Of a stretch of DNA of 64,000 nucleotides, positions 43,903 through 55,710 are shown piece after piece. The notes under the pieces were generated by a model. It saw only the letters and a program-made list of their open reading frames with translations. It did no database searches and was not told the origin of the DNA. The position numbers and the translations under genes were made by a program. Location: NCBI GenBank assembly GCA_003013855.2, contig ML058552.1, positions 248,001-312,000 of the forward strand. The letters run 5' to 3'. Numbering within the stretch: position 1 is the first letter of the stretch; every line of letters begins with the position of its first letter. This stretch comes from Liriodendron chinense. Lineage: Eukaryota > Streptophyta > Magnoliopsida > Magnoliales > Magnoliaceae.

Positions 43903-45785
43903 TTGGTAATTGCAATAGCTGCCGATCTTTACCGTATCATATTAACTTAAAATTACATTTAAGCAACTTAGCTGCAATCCGTTCTAAGATGGAGTGGCAA
44001 CTGTTCTAAGTTGGAGGGGCAACGATCGCGCCTGCCTAACTGATGTTTCCAGATGAGTGATATAAGCTTAGCAAAGCTCATCCGTGACCACACATACCAA
44101 CCTGGTACATGCATGGGATACCCGAGTGGGCCCCTTTGTGTAAATGATCTCACTCAAACGTGTGTCAGATTAACTCACAAGGTGGGCCACATCTACAGAA
44201 ACAATTGGTGATCTTTTGTTTTTTAACTGTGGTCCACATTTGGCATGCATGTGTTGTGCATGTGATCAACGGATCGGCATGTATTTTGGGTCATGCTCAT
44301 CTAATCAGTGGTGCCTGTCAGATGCATGGCCTAGATATCCCACATGCATGTCAGGTTGGCATGTGTAAGGGAAATTCCATATTTTTTTTTCGACTCTTAC
44401 AACCTCACTAGATAGGCAATGGGAACCCAAAAGGCTTCTTAATGGAAGATTAATTGATTTTTTTTATATTTATTTATCGAGAGTCCTAAGATCTTGAATT
44501 CTTCATCATATCCAACTCGCTGGACATATGAATAAATTGAAGGCTAATATGTAATTCATGGACTCTTCAGATTATCCCGCGTCGTATGGAATTTTATACT
44601 TCTGGATTAAATCAAATGGCTGCTACCGGATTCTTTACATATTCCTATTGTAAACCTTTAATTGATACATGGATTTATAAGATGGGTGTTGTTGGATCTT
44701 TCTATTTGTATTTCTAAGTGACTACTTTGGTTCCTTTTTTAACCATTTGGTTGGACTTAAGTTCTTGCATCCTTTAAGCTCACTGCTGGGGATCTTTTCT
44801 AAAATGGGCGTTCTTTGAATATCTCTGCTTCATTGTAATCATGTAGATTTAGGAATTTTAAGACCTCTGTGTGTGCTCGCGCATGTGCTTGGCACCCTAT
44901 AGCTACATGCAGATAATGGGCTGCAGCCCCCTTATCCTATCATCTTATTGGATGGTTAAGATCATCCCACTAGTGAAATTTCAGATGATCCATCCTACTA
45001 CCTATATGCACACTCTAGATTGTTCTAGCTTCCTCTTTAGTTTCTATAGAGTGCTTTTAGTTGCACCAAATATAATGAAATGCTATGATTAATCTGTCTA
45101 ATCTAGTGCAAATTTTCATCACATATCATGAAATTTGGTGCAACCAAACACGCTCATAGCCTTTTATCTCCTTGAAGAAGCATGAACTCTGTTTCTAAAC
45201 AAATGCCTTAGCTTGATCAAGCATTTATTTTTCAGATGGGTCCCGAAGCGGTGCAAGCGAAAACCAGAGCATAGCCAACAAGGATGGGAGGTCAGTTTTC
45301 GTGGATGAAACTGTAGAACCGTGCTTCCTCAGCTCGTCTCTGTACTATGGCGGCCGGGACATCTGTTCCCATTCCCCAAGTACCCGAACCTCAGGAACCC
45401 CCTCTATTGTGAGTAATCTTTCTAAATTTCAATTTCTAAAATCGGAAATAGAGAAAATGGTCTGTGCAAATATGTGCACGCTAGCGCGCGTGCGTGTGGT
45501 GTGAATATCATTTTCCTTCATGAAATTTTATGAGCGAAATGAATAGCTATTCCTGGCCTGAAGGGTCCCATTTCTCTAACACGCATGATTCTGTGATTGA
45601 TACATCATCAGTTCAAGAAGGACGGCGAAGAAGGTGAGGGCAGTCCGCCCGGTGCTTCGAGGGGAAATTGGTGGCAAGGTATGATGGTGGTTGTAGTGGA
45701 AGAATTTTGCTGAAAAAGCATGTAGTTTGGATAAAATGGACTTCATAATTTTCCTTCTCTTTCCACAGGTTCGCTTTATTACTAA
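42727..45785 (+). CDS. Plant-specific 179-aa protein ending RGNWWQGSLYY (five exons)
   Basis: Exons 42727-42912, 43601-43697, 45236-45408, 45612-45678 and 45769-45785 join into one 179-aa frame; all introns are GT-AG. Phases are 0, 1, 0 and 1, and every junction keeps the frame. The start is the first in-frame ATG. Residues 12-22 are an uninterrupted Ser run from TCTTCG repeats. The middle has SSSLYYGGRDICSHSP. The last coding exon supplies only the final residues, completing RGNWWQGSLYY before TAA. I recall uncharacterised plant proteins with this YYGG / NWWQGSLYY signature. No enzyme motif, signal peptide or membrane segment is visible, and low complexity suggests a largely disordered protein. 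A TATA box lies at 42452. The large introns hold a CT microsatellite and a small MITE. Function unknown. Confidence 0.88.
43750..43900 (+). repeat. Pyrimidine tract with (CT)15 in intron 2
   Basis: A T/C-only stretch ending in 15 CT units at 43869-43898. Likely length-polymorphic. The minus-strand and plus-strand ORFs here are low-complexity shadows. Confidence 0.85.
45049..45155. mobile_element. Small MITE in intron 2 of the five-exon gene
   Basis: About 107 bp with inverted ends 'agttgcaccaaatataatga' and, complemented, 'ggttgcaccaaatttcatga'. Related copies occur at about 63710-63805 and 63896-63985. Confidence 0.7.
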
Positions 45786-45822
45786 AGTAATTGGAAAGTG
45801 GATACTCTATCAAAATAGTAAG

Positions 45823-47941
45823 GTATATTATCATCCTGGCCCACCTAAGATTAGATCATTTGTATTGTTTTTAAATGCCTTAGTTTTTTAAACTTGGAGG
45901 AGATGCAGTGTATCTGGAAGGAGGGAATTTCCACCCTCCCACTTTCTACGCTGCACGTGGTATGTGTATGATGATCCAATTATTCATCCGGCAGTCATCA
46001 TGATTTTCCGTCAATGGTTCATTTACGGAGCATAATGATGGGTGAACACTTTCAATCGTCATACGCATCATACACGTGCCACATGAGCTGTGTAGTAAAC
46101 TTGTGACTGGATGCCCACTTCTGTATTCGGTATCTGAATTTTTACTTTTCATCTGATGTGTATATTTTTATTTAGTTTTGTGTTCTTTTAATTGAAAGTT
46201 TTGACCTTTTAACTTTAGTTTTTCTTCTCTTTATAAAGTATTATTATCTGAGTGAAAATCCAGTGGACCACTATCATTATATAAAAGTATTGTATGTTTT
46301 AATATAGGATGACATGACATCACTTTGTGTTGAGTGATGGTAAGGGATAGGTAGAGATAGACATGTTTGTGATAATCCTTCTATCTACTTAGGTTGTGGA
46401 TGTGTTGTGTTCTGTATATTGATTGAACTGTTTAGATACTGCCTTGGCACAGTTCCTGCACTTTGCAATGTTGTAGCCAATAGGAAGATGAGTTTTTTAA
46501 AAAGGCCCATTTCCATGTGGGGCCGGCACCAATCAAATTGTCTAGGATTGTTCTATCCATTTCATTTCAACTTCCACTCGAAACAGAACTTGGAAAGAGC
46601 GGACCCTCTAACCCGCTTCCTTTTTCGTACGGCACCTCTTGGATAAACCAAACAAATGGCTTTTCCAGATTCGTATCCCTTTTGCAATCGTGATTTGTCC
46701 CATCCAAACAAGCCCTAAGGTTCTCCCTTGAAAATTCATCTGATTGTGATGTGGAGGCCTTTTTTTTTTGGGGGGGGGGGGGGGGGGTTTAGTACACACA
46801 CCCCATTGTCTGTACACCCATCCACCCCTGTTATTCACACTGCAATGTTAGCCACCCCCTCTTTGGGAATCGATACAATGACCTCAGTGTTGAAACGAGG
46901 CTATCTTCATTCAGTCTACCACTTTGTGATGTGGAGGCCTTCATCGGCTGTGTCAAGCTTTGTTTTGAGTCCAAAATGCCAAGACTTTTGTTTTAATAGC
47001 ATTTGTTGAACCTGTCCAGTGTAATGGCTTACTAGTCCTCATCGAGTCCGTCGAGGGAATCCACCATATCTTCATCTAAAACTGCTTGAAAGCTAACACG
47101 GTCATTTCTTAGAATATTGAAGTTTCCTCTTCAACTTCCATTAGGATTTTTTCAAACTGGTTATTATTGGAAACCCGATACTTTCACCCTCTTTTCAATT
47201 CAAGCACCCACTTCTACAACTGGTATTATCTTATCATCAAGCTTCTGATGCAGTTTTCTAGGCCTGCACACACATTTACATGCAACACACATGTCGACCA
47301 GACAAGCGTTTGAGACATCCAAGAGTGGTGGCGTCAGCATGAGGATGAATACATCCAAAATCTGAGCTGGTCCACACATCAGGTGGGTCGCCTCCATACA
47401 AACTAGGGTGTGGAAATCTTGACAGTGGGGTCCACCCTACACTACTCAGATGTCCTCACCACTCGCTAGGTTAGCATGTCTTCATTTGAAGGCACATGTT
47501 AGGTGGGGGATGGTTGTAGGACTCAGGTGAGTCTAATGCGACTTGTTCAAGTACTCAGTTGCACTTCATCCAGATTGTTTCCACAAGTCACCCCAACTAA
47601 GGGTTGGGGCTGAATGGGCATGGTTGTAGGACTTGGGCGAGTCTAATGTGGCTCGCCCAAGTTGACTTGGACTCAGTTGGACTTGATCCAGATTGTTTCC
47701 CCAAGTCACCCCAACTAAGGGTTGGGCCTATTCAGCCCCAACCCTGGTGAGTCCTGACTTGACTTGGGAACCAACAAGTCAATCAAATCACCGAGTCTCT
47801 TTACCATGGGGTGGGGTGTGTAAGGGAGTCAAGTTCTTAAACCTGCTAATATGAAATTTATAGTACTTTGTCAATCTCATGACGGACGGACTGCCAAATG
47901 CAGCTTAAAATTCAATGGACTAATCTGTCTATTTTTTTCAG
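45823..47941 (+). other. Possible 3' UTR intron of the five-exon gene, repeat-rich
   Basis: A donor-like aatagtaag/gtatat lies 37 nt past the stop, and a strong acceptor ctgtctatttttttcag is at 47941. Contents: the SINE at 46762-46923, a block rich in gactcgg/ggttgggcc repeats (47520-47810), and otherwise nothing. The intron itself is inferred; this may simply be intergenic. Confidence 0.4.
46762..46923 (-). mobile_element. tRNA-type SINE
   Basis: Read on the minus strand, the 162-bp insert starts gtggtagactgaatg (A-box-like). It holds gtatcgattccc (B-box-like) about 35 bp later and ends in 18 C then a short A-tail. Perfect 18-bp target duplications, ttgtgatgtggaggcctt, flank it at 46744-46761 and 46924-46941. 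Tail plus long target duplication indicate LINE-mediated retroposition. Confidence 0.85.
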
Positions 47942-48320
47942 TAACAGGAAGTTTAGGAGTCGTCGTGTTCCATACTGAAGATAGTTGCTGCTACTATATA
48001 AATAGCGCCCTTCTGAAGTGGAGCCGTAAATGGGTCTTTCTCACTTCCCTCGCGGGGAGGAATCCTTGAAAGAATCCGTGAGCTTTGCTTTTGTTTGAAG
48101 GGGGCATTTTATACTTTTAGTTTCACTGTGGCCGAAAATCTGGATGTAGATTTTCTGTGCTTCGGACTGTCTAGCTCTTCTATATGTTGTCGAACTATGT
48201 TTTAGGCTTTTTAGCCCAACTCCAGCTGTAGTTAAGCATTAGAAATATCTATGTGAAGCGGACCTTTTAATAGTTTCATACTTTCATGTGTTTTTTTTTT
48301 GAATGGTTTCAGATTTTCTT
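47942..48320 (+). other. Candidate 3' UTR exon of the five-exon gene
   Basis: Unique, repeat-free sequence directly after a strong splice acceptor and before a T-run, with no coding frame. It could carry the transcript end, or it could be unrelated. RNA evidence would be needed. Confidence 0.3.
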
Positions 48321-49935
48321 GATTCTCATGGGATGAGGTATTGTATGATCAATTCACAGAATTCTCTGGATTCTCAGTTTGTACAATTGTGGAGCCCATG
48401 GTCCATATCAATCCAGAACAATGATCTGCTGGGCCCCACGTGGATGGATCATGGATGAGGATTGATGTTGTCTCTTTTTCACCGTCTTAACTGTTGGTTG
48501 CAAATTGGGTGGCTAGGTTTGGCCTGTAGAGATGTTTATGACATGTGCCATCAATTGGGGTCCAACAGACCCCATGGTCTAAGATTATTGAACCGTGGGC
48601 CCCACTTTTTATAAACTGATAAGCCAAGAATACAAAAGAACCATTTGCAATCGAATGCATCTTTATATCGAAAGTGTAATTGAAGACCATATAGTTCTCA
48701 GGCGTCATGCATGGATTCCATTGTAGTGGGGCCAATGGTTCGTCAATCCAAACCGTTTATCTTATGAGACCCACCACAAATGATGGGTAAAAATATCCGT
48801 ATGAGAACTGGCTGTCACATATCATGGGATTTCTCGACCATCGCATTTTTTTTTTTTTTTCAGTTTTAACTGTCAACCTGAACCTCTAATTTGGAGATTT
48901 TGCTGGAGTTTGGATGAGGTGAGTTGGCCAACTCGTTTGGGTTCTGAGTCACAACCCAAGTCATGTTGCAACTCACTCATTTTTAACCCTCTCCCTGAAC
49001 TTGGGGGTGAATTGGGACGGGAGACTCAACATGCTAACCCAGAACTGTCCCAATTGAGTCCGAGTTGATCCTGATGAGTTGGGTATAACCCAGGCGAGTC
49101 GGCATTCCCATAAGATCAGCGGTCTTTGCCAGTCATGTAATTTGATTGCTGCAGGAAAGTGAGGCATGTTTGGCAGGGCCTCAGACTCCATCTTTAATAT
49201 TCCTCGAGCAATATCAATTGGATCTGAGAGGAATGCCAGGGCCCAAAAGAAAAGGAGCATTTGGATGCGCCAATGAATTGTATTAGGCCCAAACAGTCCT
49301 AACACTCACAATCCATTTCAACTCTTATGTTTGGACAAACCACTGAATTGGATTGCAAAATGGTTGGTCTTGTCAAGGAATTAACAGCGAAGAAAATGCC
49401 AATTACCCATTTTCGAGATTCACCTTGCAACGAATTGTAATTAGAAGAGCTCTCTCAACTAGCACCAGAAAATGTCTTTATAATCTGTTCAATTTCCCAA
49501 TGTTCGAGCTGAATTTTTGCAATTCAAGTCACTTGGACATCCAAACACAAACGAAAATGGCAAAGCAGCCTATCAGATTCAGTTAATTCATAGATCTATC
49601 CTCTTCAATAAAATTCATTGGTTGCAAAACAGGTAAAAAATAACAGAATTTCACAACTCCAAACAGGAAACCGATGTGCATAGAGAAACCCACCTTTGCT
49701 GATCAGCCCACCTCCCCACTGATCAACCAAGATGAAAGGTCATCATTGACTTCTCTAGCTTGAATCAGGGATTCTTCATTGTGCGCGACAATCTAGTCCA
49801 GCTTCATTTTCTCATTTACACCACACTCTCTATTCTTCCGAGTTCTCTACTATCTAACAGAATGCCGAAAAAATATTTAACTCGGCAAAACAAATTCCTG
49901 CTTGCAAAACACAATTAACCCAAATCGAAGAAGCG
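48321..49935. other. Intergenic, dispersed repeats, no gene
   Basis: 48370-48790 resembles the diverged gtgggcc repeats seen at 35560-36370. 48900-49110 is rich in gagtc/actcgg motifs. 49230-49590 has paired gtttgga/tccaaac motifs suggesting old MITEs. Confidence 0.45.
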
Positions 49936-49939
49936 TTAA

Positions 49940-50106
49940 GGCTGTGTTTGGATTCCGCAATGAGGGAAAAACAATCCTTGTTTTTGGGATTTCTACACTT
50001 TGAATTTCCAAGAAATATAAGAATCGCCCCATTTTGCGATTTTTTGAGCTGAATTCACAAATTACTTTATCTCAGCTCCGGACATCGCAACCAGCCAAAC
50101 ACGGCC
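49940..50106. mobile_element. Small Harbinger-like MITE
   Basis: Ends ggctgtgtttgg and, complemented, ggccgtgtttgg enclose 167 bp. It lies about 40 bp beyond the glycosyltransferase stop and so may sit in its 3' UTR. Target duplication unclear. Confidence 0.55.
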
Positions 50107-50147
50107 GAAAGCAAATAAAGGTTTGGAATATTTTCTCTATTCGAGTG

Positions 50148-51674
50148 CTAATGCTGTGTTGAAATAAGGTCATGATCCGATGGAAGTGGGTATCTGCAAA
50201 AATCTGCATCTCCTTCTCCATGTTTGGAGATGCAAAGGAAGAGCCTTTCATAAGCAGCTGCCATTTTAGTAGCAGTGAACAGCTTCAAAGCTCTGGTTCG
50301 AGCAGCCTCGCCTTTCTTCCGCAAAACATCGCTCCCGTCACTGAAAACCTTGTGTAGTGCCTCCTTCAATGACGCCACCGTCGGCGAGAATGTGTAGCCC
50401 ATCTCTGAGCTGACAATGGCGGACCCCGTTATGCTTGCAAACCTCGTCGCCATTGCGGGCTTGCCTGAAAGCATTGCTTCTAGTAATGTAAGATCAAATC
50501 CCTGGGCCCGCAGGGTTGGGTTCACAAAAACGTCAAGCCCATTGTAGAAATGGGCAATTTCGGTCTGTTCCAAAGGTCCCAAGACCCGAAAATTAGGTCC
50601 CAGTTCTTTGAACCGAGCCCCCCAAGGCCCGTTTCCGGCAACCAGAACGAAGACCGTCTTCTGAAATGATTCATTCTCTTTGAATATCTGCTTTAGAGCT
50701 TCAAACATTATTGGATGGCCTTTGTCTTTCACCAACCGCCCAGACATTCCCAAGACAAGAGCTGCTGATTCTGGCACCTCATATTTGTGCCGGAAAGCCC
50801 GCCCTTGATCAGAATTATGCTTGAAGATGTCCTCATTGACGCCATTGAGGATCACATGGACTCTTTCTTCAGGAAGCATGTAAATCCTCTTGAGAACATC
50901 TCCGACATGATCACTGGTGGCGACGTGGTGAGCATAGCTTTGGAAGAATTTCACTTCTTCAATGATCTTGAAGGCCCTCTCTTCCAGTCTGGTCTGTAAC
51001 TCAGGTGTCCGCGGCTCTCCTGGGCCCCGGATCAGGTCTTGGACGATGTCGGAATGTGCAGTCTCGTATGAGATCCCATGCCATGAGGCGGCGATGTTGG
51101 TCAGATTCCGGGCCCGGTAGTGTATGAGGGCAACACTCTCAGTGTGGATCACATCGAATGGTTGGATCGAATTCAGGGCCTGGAAATCTTTCCATGTGAC
51201 CGCTTGATTGACCACCCCAGAAGGAGTGGGATCAGAGAAGTGGAAACGGATGTTGGGGTGGGGTGGTTTCTCCGGGGATGAGTCCGAGGCAACGGTGAAG
51301 ACATGGGTCACGTGCCCTCTCCTGGCAAGGGCGAGATGGAGCGTCAGGGCATGCCGTTCGAGCCCACCGGCCTTGTCCGGGCGAGGCCATTTCTTGACGA
51401 AGAGTGCAATGTTGAGGCATTTGGGAGGCGGGTTTTCAGGTGAAGGATAGATGATTCCATGCAGAAGGGAGCGAGGGGAGATGGCCTGACCAGTGAGGTG
51501 AGCCATGTTCTTGTGTGGCCAGGATGAGATTTTGGACATTGCAAGGGCTTGAAAGATAGGCCCAGTAGAGGAATGGAAGGGAGGTGAGAGAAGAGAATGC
51601 AAAGAGAAAGCAGCAAAAGGAATTGACATTGAAGGTGTTGGCCTGGTGGCGTTTGGCCATGAATTCAATTGCAA
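50148..51674 (-). CDS. GT4-family (GT-B fold) glycosyltransferase
   Basis: A single-exon, 508-aa ORF. It would transfer a sugar from a nucleotide-sugar donor; the acceptor is unknown. The N-terminal acceptor domain starts about residue 86 (CLNIALFVKKWPRPDKAGGLERH), with the Gly-Gly loop at 103-104. The C-terminal donor domain spans about 303-470, with SGRLVKDKGH at 311-320, VAGNGPW at 346-351 and QGFDLTLLE at 391-399. The last aligns with the GT4 E-x7-E motif, but the first Glu is Gln391. I recall that plant members of this subgroup share the Gln, so it need not mean inactivity. The first 80 residues are Ser/Pro-rich with a hydrophobic patch at 18-31; they could be a weak anchor or transit region. 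Met1 is the first in-frame ATG; Met16 and Met46 are alternatives. Plant relatives of this type are uncharacterised. Confidence 0.9.
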   Translation of the reverse strand: MQLNSWPNATRPTPSMSIPFAAFSLHSLLSPPFHSSTGPIFQALAMSKISSWPHKNMAHLTGQAISPRSLLHGIIYPSPENPPPKCLNIALFVKKWPRPDKAGGLERHALTLHLALARRGHVTHVFTVASDSSPEKPPHPNIRFHFSDPTPSGVVNQAVTWKDFQALNSIQPFDVIHTESVALIHYRARNLTNIAASWHGISYETAHSDIVQDLIRGPGEPRTPELQTRLEERAFKIIEEVKFFQSYAHHVATSDHVGDVLKRIYMLPEERVHVILNGVNEDIFKHNSDQGRAFRHKYEVPESAALVLGMSGRLVKDKGHPIMFEALKQIFKENESFQKTVFVLVAGNGPWGARFKELGPNFRVLGPLEQTEIAHFYNGLDVFVNPTLRAQGFDLTLLEAMLSGKPAMATRFASITGSAIVSSEMGYTFSPTVASLKEALHKVFSDGSDVLRKKGEAARTRALKLFTATKMAAAYERLFLCISKHGEGDADFCRYPLPSDHDLISTQH

Positions 51675-52436
51675 TTCTCTTCTATTGCAATCTTAACATG
51701 GGTAGGGTTTGAACTTGAACTTTCAAGGGTGGGAATTAAAAGGAGGAGGTGAAGTGTTTGGCGCCTAAAGTAACTGACTTGGACGTTGGAGTTTCCTTAG
51801 GAAAAACGGCTAGCATAACTAATTTTCAAATGAGCTAGGATGCATATTTTCAACGGGTTAGCATAGGGGGTGGGAAGCTGAAGTAGAGCTCAAGCTCTCC
51901 AGATTTCTTTTCCAGCTCTTTCTTAAACGGTTGTGACTCATCCACTGTACACGTGGACTACTCAGGCATCATTCTAGACCGTTGAGATGGTGGGCCTCAT
52001 CGTGGGACACCGCATAAGGCCTTGCTTTAGTAATCCAGAACATTGCTATTTGGACCCATTTTAAATGGACGTTGCTCCAGAAATCTTTCGGATTGGAAGA
52101 CCCTAGCCACCTTGTGGGCTGGTGGCATAACTCGGCAACTTGGACTGACTCGTTCGGTCCTCAGTCAAGTCTGGACTCGGCTGGGTTGCAGTGAGTCAGG
52201 CCTAGTCACTCTCTGTTCTCAATACTGAATTGTGCTGACCACCCAGATGGGACTGACCGAGTCTGAGTTGACTCGGCCAAATCATCAATCCATTGCTGGT
52301 GGATCACTTCCCTTTTTAACCATCCATTAGTGGGCCACAAATCGAAGGGTTGCCATTTTTCCATCGAGGAGATCTTTTAAGTCATGATCCATCCACGGTA
52401 GGACGCTTTAATTAGTGGTTTGGATTACCAAAGAGT
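51675..52436. other. Intergenic upstream of the glycosyltransferase
   Basis: The promoter of the minus-strand gene should lie here, but I see no clear TATA. 52130-52290 is rich in gagtc/gactcgg repeats. Confidence 0.45.
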
Positions 52437-52977
52437 GGGGGAGCGGATTAGGTGAGACCCCGGATCCACCCAGGTGCGTGGGACCCCTGATTGTGGGCCC
52501 CACCTTGATGTATGTGACTACATCCACCCCGTCCATCTGTATTGAAAACTCTTTTTAGGGCATGATCCAAAAAATGAAACGGATCCAAATCTCAGATGGA
52601 CCATAGTACAGGAACAGTAATAATTGACCATTAAAAGCTTCTTATGGGCCACCAAAGCTTTGGATCAAGATGATATTTGTGTGGTCTCTTCATATTGGTC
52701 TTTGTAAACTTATCAACAGGTTGGATGGCAAATAAACATTCCGGTGGGCTCCACCAAGTTTTTAATGGTGGGGATTCAATCACGACTGTTTCCTTTGGTG
52801 TGGTCCACCTAAGATTTGGGCATGTTTCATTTTTAGGTTCATGCCCTAAAATGAACTTTGAAAATGGTTGGACGGTGTGGATTTAAGGCACATACATCAC
52901 TGTCAGCCCCACAGTCAGGGGTCCCACCCACCTCGGTGGATCCGGGGTCTCACCTAGTCCGCTCTCCTATTGGGTAT
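52437..52977. mobile_element. MULE-type MITE with about 60-bp TIRs
   Basis: Ends ggggagcggattaggtgaga and, complemented, ggagagcggactaggtgaga, followed by the shared ccccggatccacc and gtgggacccctga. The interior is the foldback consensus. A matching target duplication was not found. Confidence 0.85.
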
Positions 52978-53617
52978 AGAAAGTGGCCTGAAAATCAAAC
53001 AGATCAGACGATCTTAAACATCCATGCTGACGATTGAATTTAGACCGCTGGTTTTCTGTCTAACCATTCATTGCTCACCATCTTGACTGTCCAATCACCG
53101 TGACTTGCAGCCCATGATCCATCCGCAATGGTGCCCACTATTTGGATGGTATGGATTGCTTGCTTGTATGGTGGATGAGTTACCATCATTTAATAACTGG
53201 CTGCATATCTTAGACAATCTATTGCCGTAGCTTTGAGGGAATCCTTTACGCTTTACTTGCAATACAACAAAACTTTCCCTAGACTTTCATAAGAGGGAAT
53301 TTTCAGACCACATACAAAGTAAAAAAAATAAAAATTAAAAATTTATATTTTGAAAACTTGACTCCTCGTGCGTGAATGAATGGACGGTCCAGATCCATGA
53401 TTGGTTGTCCCACTTGCTAGGGGACATTACTAACGTCTGAGGTCAGACCTTTTAATTTATTGAGACTCAAAATAGGATCTGGGCGCAGCCCCCTAACCGT
53501 GGCCCATTGTGGACCGTACGCAAAAGCTAAAAGGGCTTGTTGTGGGTAATTCCGAGCTGGTCCCACTATGGAGAAGGCCCAAGAGCCCAAGTGGCCAACT
53601 TATAAGTGGCCGACTAA
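52978..53617. other. Intergenic, no recognised gene
   Basis: Mixed sequence with scattered short repeats and no ORF of interest. Confidence 0.45.
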
Positions 53618-54335
53618 GGGTGCGTTTGGTAAAACTTAATTCCACGACTTACCACTGAAAAGTGATATTTTCAGTGATTTTAGTAATTCATACCATTTGG
53701 TAACTAAAAAAATTTAAGTGCTTAATTGGAAAAATCACTTAAATTAAGTGAATTATTTTAAATCATGCTAACTTGACTTAAAGCTTATAGCTAAATGCGA
53801 TAAGTGGTTTCTCTTTAAATTTTTATATAAAAATTGGCAAAAGTATCCCTATTAACATTTAAAATGACAAGATTACCCTTCTTTGTTTACTTTCCCATCC
53901 ATGAAACTATCCCACGTAAGTACTTGAAGTCACCAAATTCTATAAGCCTCAACATAATGTATGTATTATATCTACATAGTTTATTCATTTGGAGAGATGA
54001 TTTTAAGGCATGAGCCCAAAATTGAGACAGGTCCAAACCTCAGGTGGACCACACCACTGAAAGCAATGGGAACAATGATACCCACCATTGAAACCTTACT
54101 AAGGCCCACCATGATGTTTATTTACCATCAACCCTGTTCGTAAGAACACAAAGACCTGGATTAAGGGAAAACACAAATATTAGCTTGATCCGAAACTTTT
54201 GTGGCCGTGATAAGTTTTCAGATAAATTATCAAACAAATTTTTCAATTCTTATAAGTACTTAAATTCAGCACTTTAAGTTTTCAGTACTTAAATTAATTT
54301 TCAGGCTTAATTTTTCAGTTTACCAAATAGCACCC
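53618..54335. mobile_element. MITE with TAA duplication, containing a foldback-family piece
   Basis: Ends gggtgcgtttggtaaaactt and, complemented, gggtgctatttggtaaact. TAA lies on both sides (53615-53617 and 54336-54338), as in PIF/Harbinger elements. Positions 53960-54220 carry a half of the GGGCCCAC family, so it is either a nested or a captured sequence. Confidence 0.75.
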
Positions 54336-54399
54336 TAAGCCTTAAGCTGAAGACTTAATGGGCCGAGCTACCAAACCATTAGACCGTTTAATATAAGGT

Positions 54400-55020
54400 T
54401 GGCGACTTCAAAATCTTCTACTATGAACAGTATCTGCAGGGAGCATGAGCTAAGTGCAAAGACCGCCACCTCGGTCTCTGTCAGGTTAGAAGCTGAGGAT
54501 GAAAACAACCTCATCTCATATGAGGGGCCTATAGTACAACAGAAACACATAAGGAAAGAGCTCAAGCACCAAGCCCCACAAATCGAGCAGACCAAGTCAA
54601 CTCCAACCAAGTAGGCATGGGAGAAGTCCGGGGCTAATCCGCCTGATTCAGACCAGACAAACATCCGGCCCTATCTTAGCTGGATATCTCTCCTGTCATT
54701 ATGAAATGTAACTCCCGTCCAACTATGACTCTCCTAACATATCTAAATTGAACTCTAGCACTTAATGCCCACCAACCCTATAAATAAGAACACCTTCTAT
54801 AGGACAATGTATGCAATTCTATATATGCTCAACTCTCTTCATGTTAATTCTACCAACTTGACTTAAGCATCGAAAAATTCACTGCTAGACACCGTTACCT
54901 TTCCTTTTGCCATTGCTTGTTACTCTGTACCGGTTCAACAATCACCATTGGAGCACAAATCCAATTCACCTTGAGGGGGAACGAACGTACCAGAGGAAGC
55001 AGGCCGGTCTAAGCTGACCT
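54400..55020 (+). mobile_element. Gypsy-type LTR fragment
   Basis: 'accctataaataagaacacc' (TATA) is followed by 'ttgacttaagcatcgaaaaa', the R/U5 pattern of plant Tat/Athila-type LTRs also seen at 697-950, 3610-3855 and 10009-10200. Ends not defined. The 98-aa and 71-aa ORFs here are not supported as genes. Confidence 0.5.
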
Positions 55021-55284
55021 AATCATCCATTGTCCAAATTTGAGCGTATCTGCCCGTTTGACGATTTTTGAGTGGTGAAATGATGTAATCAGATTTGATT
55101 AGTGGGTCGTGCTGTCAGAGATGGGCCGAGCATGTACTCAGCTGAACACCCTTAAGGACACCCGGCACATCTCTAACCGCGTGCGGCAAACCAATCAAAT
55201 CTCAACCGCCCAATCTACGTCTACGTCTACTGCGACTGGAGTACAGCTACGCCAAAAAAAACCCGAGTGTACTGACTTAAACTT

Positions 55285-55710
55285 TGTGGGGCCCAACTGA
55301 GATGGGTATGTCTGTTATCTACGCTGTCCATTTGCTTTTCCTGCTCATTTCAAGGAATGAGCCCAAAATTGAAGCATATCGAAAGCTAAGTGGACTACAC
55401 CACATGAAAGCGTGGGAATAATGACTCGGACCTTTGAAACCTACCTAAGGCCTACAGTGATGTTTATTTGTCATCCAAACCTAGTTCATAAGGTCACACA
55501 AACATGGATGAAGGGAAAATACAAATATCAGCTTGATTCGAAACTTCCGTGGGCCCAAGAAGTTTTTCATGGTAGGCATTCAATTCCCACAGTTTCCTGT
55601 GGTGTGGTCCACTTGAGCTTTTGATATGCTTCAATTTTGGGCTCATGCCCTAAAATGAGCTGTAAAAAGAGGATGGGCGGATTGGATAAGACATATACAT
55701 CACAGTAGAC
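55285..55710. mobile_element. Foldback MITE, GGGCCCAC family
   Basis: The left 'tttgtggggcccaactgaga' and 'tgctcatttcaaggaatgag' is mirrored by 'gctcatgccctaaaatgagc' and 'acatatacatcacagtagac' on the right. Ends diverged. Confidence 0.6.

Noticed and set aside
55109..55300. 63-aa plus-strand ORF and neighbours
   Set aside because: Overlaps a foldback MITE end; no domain.
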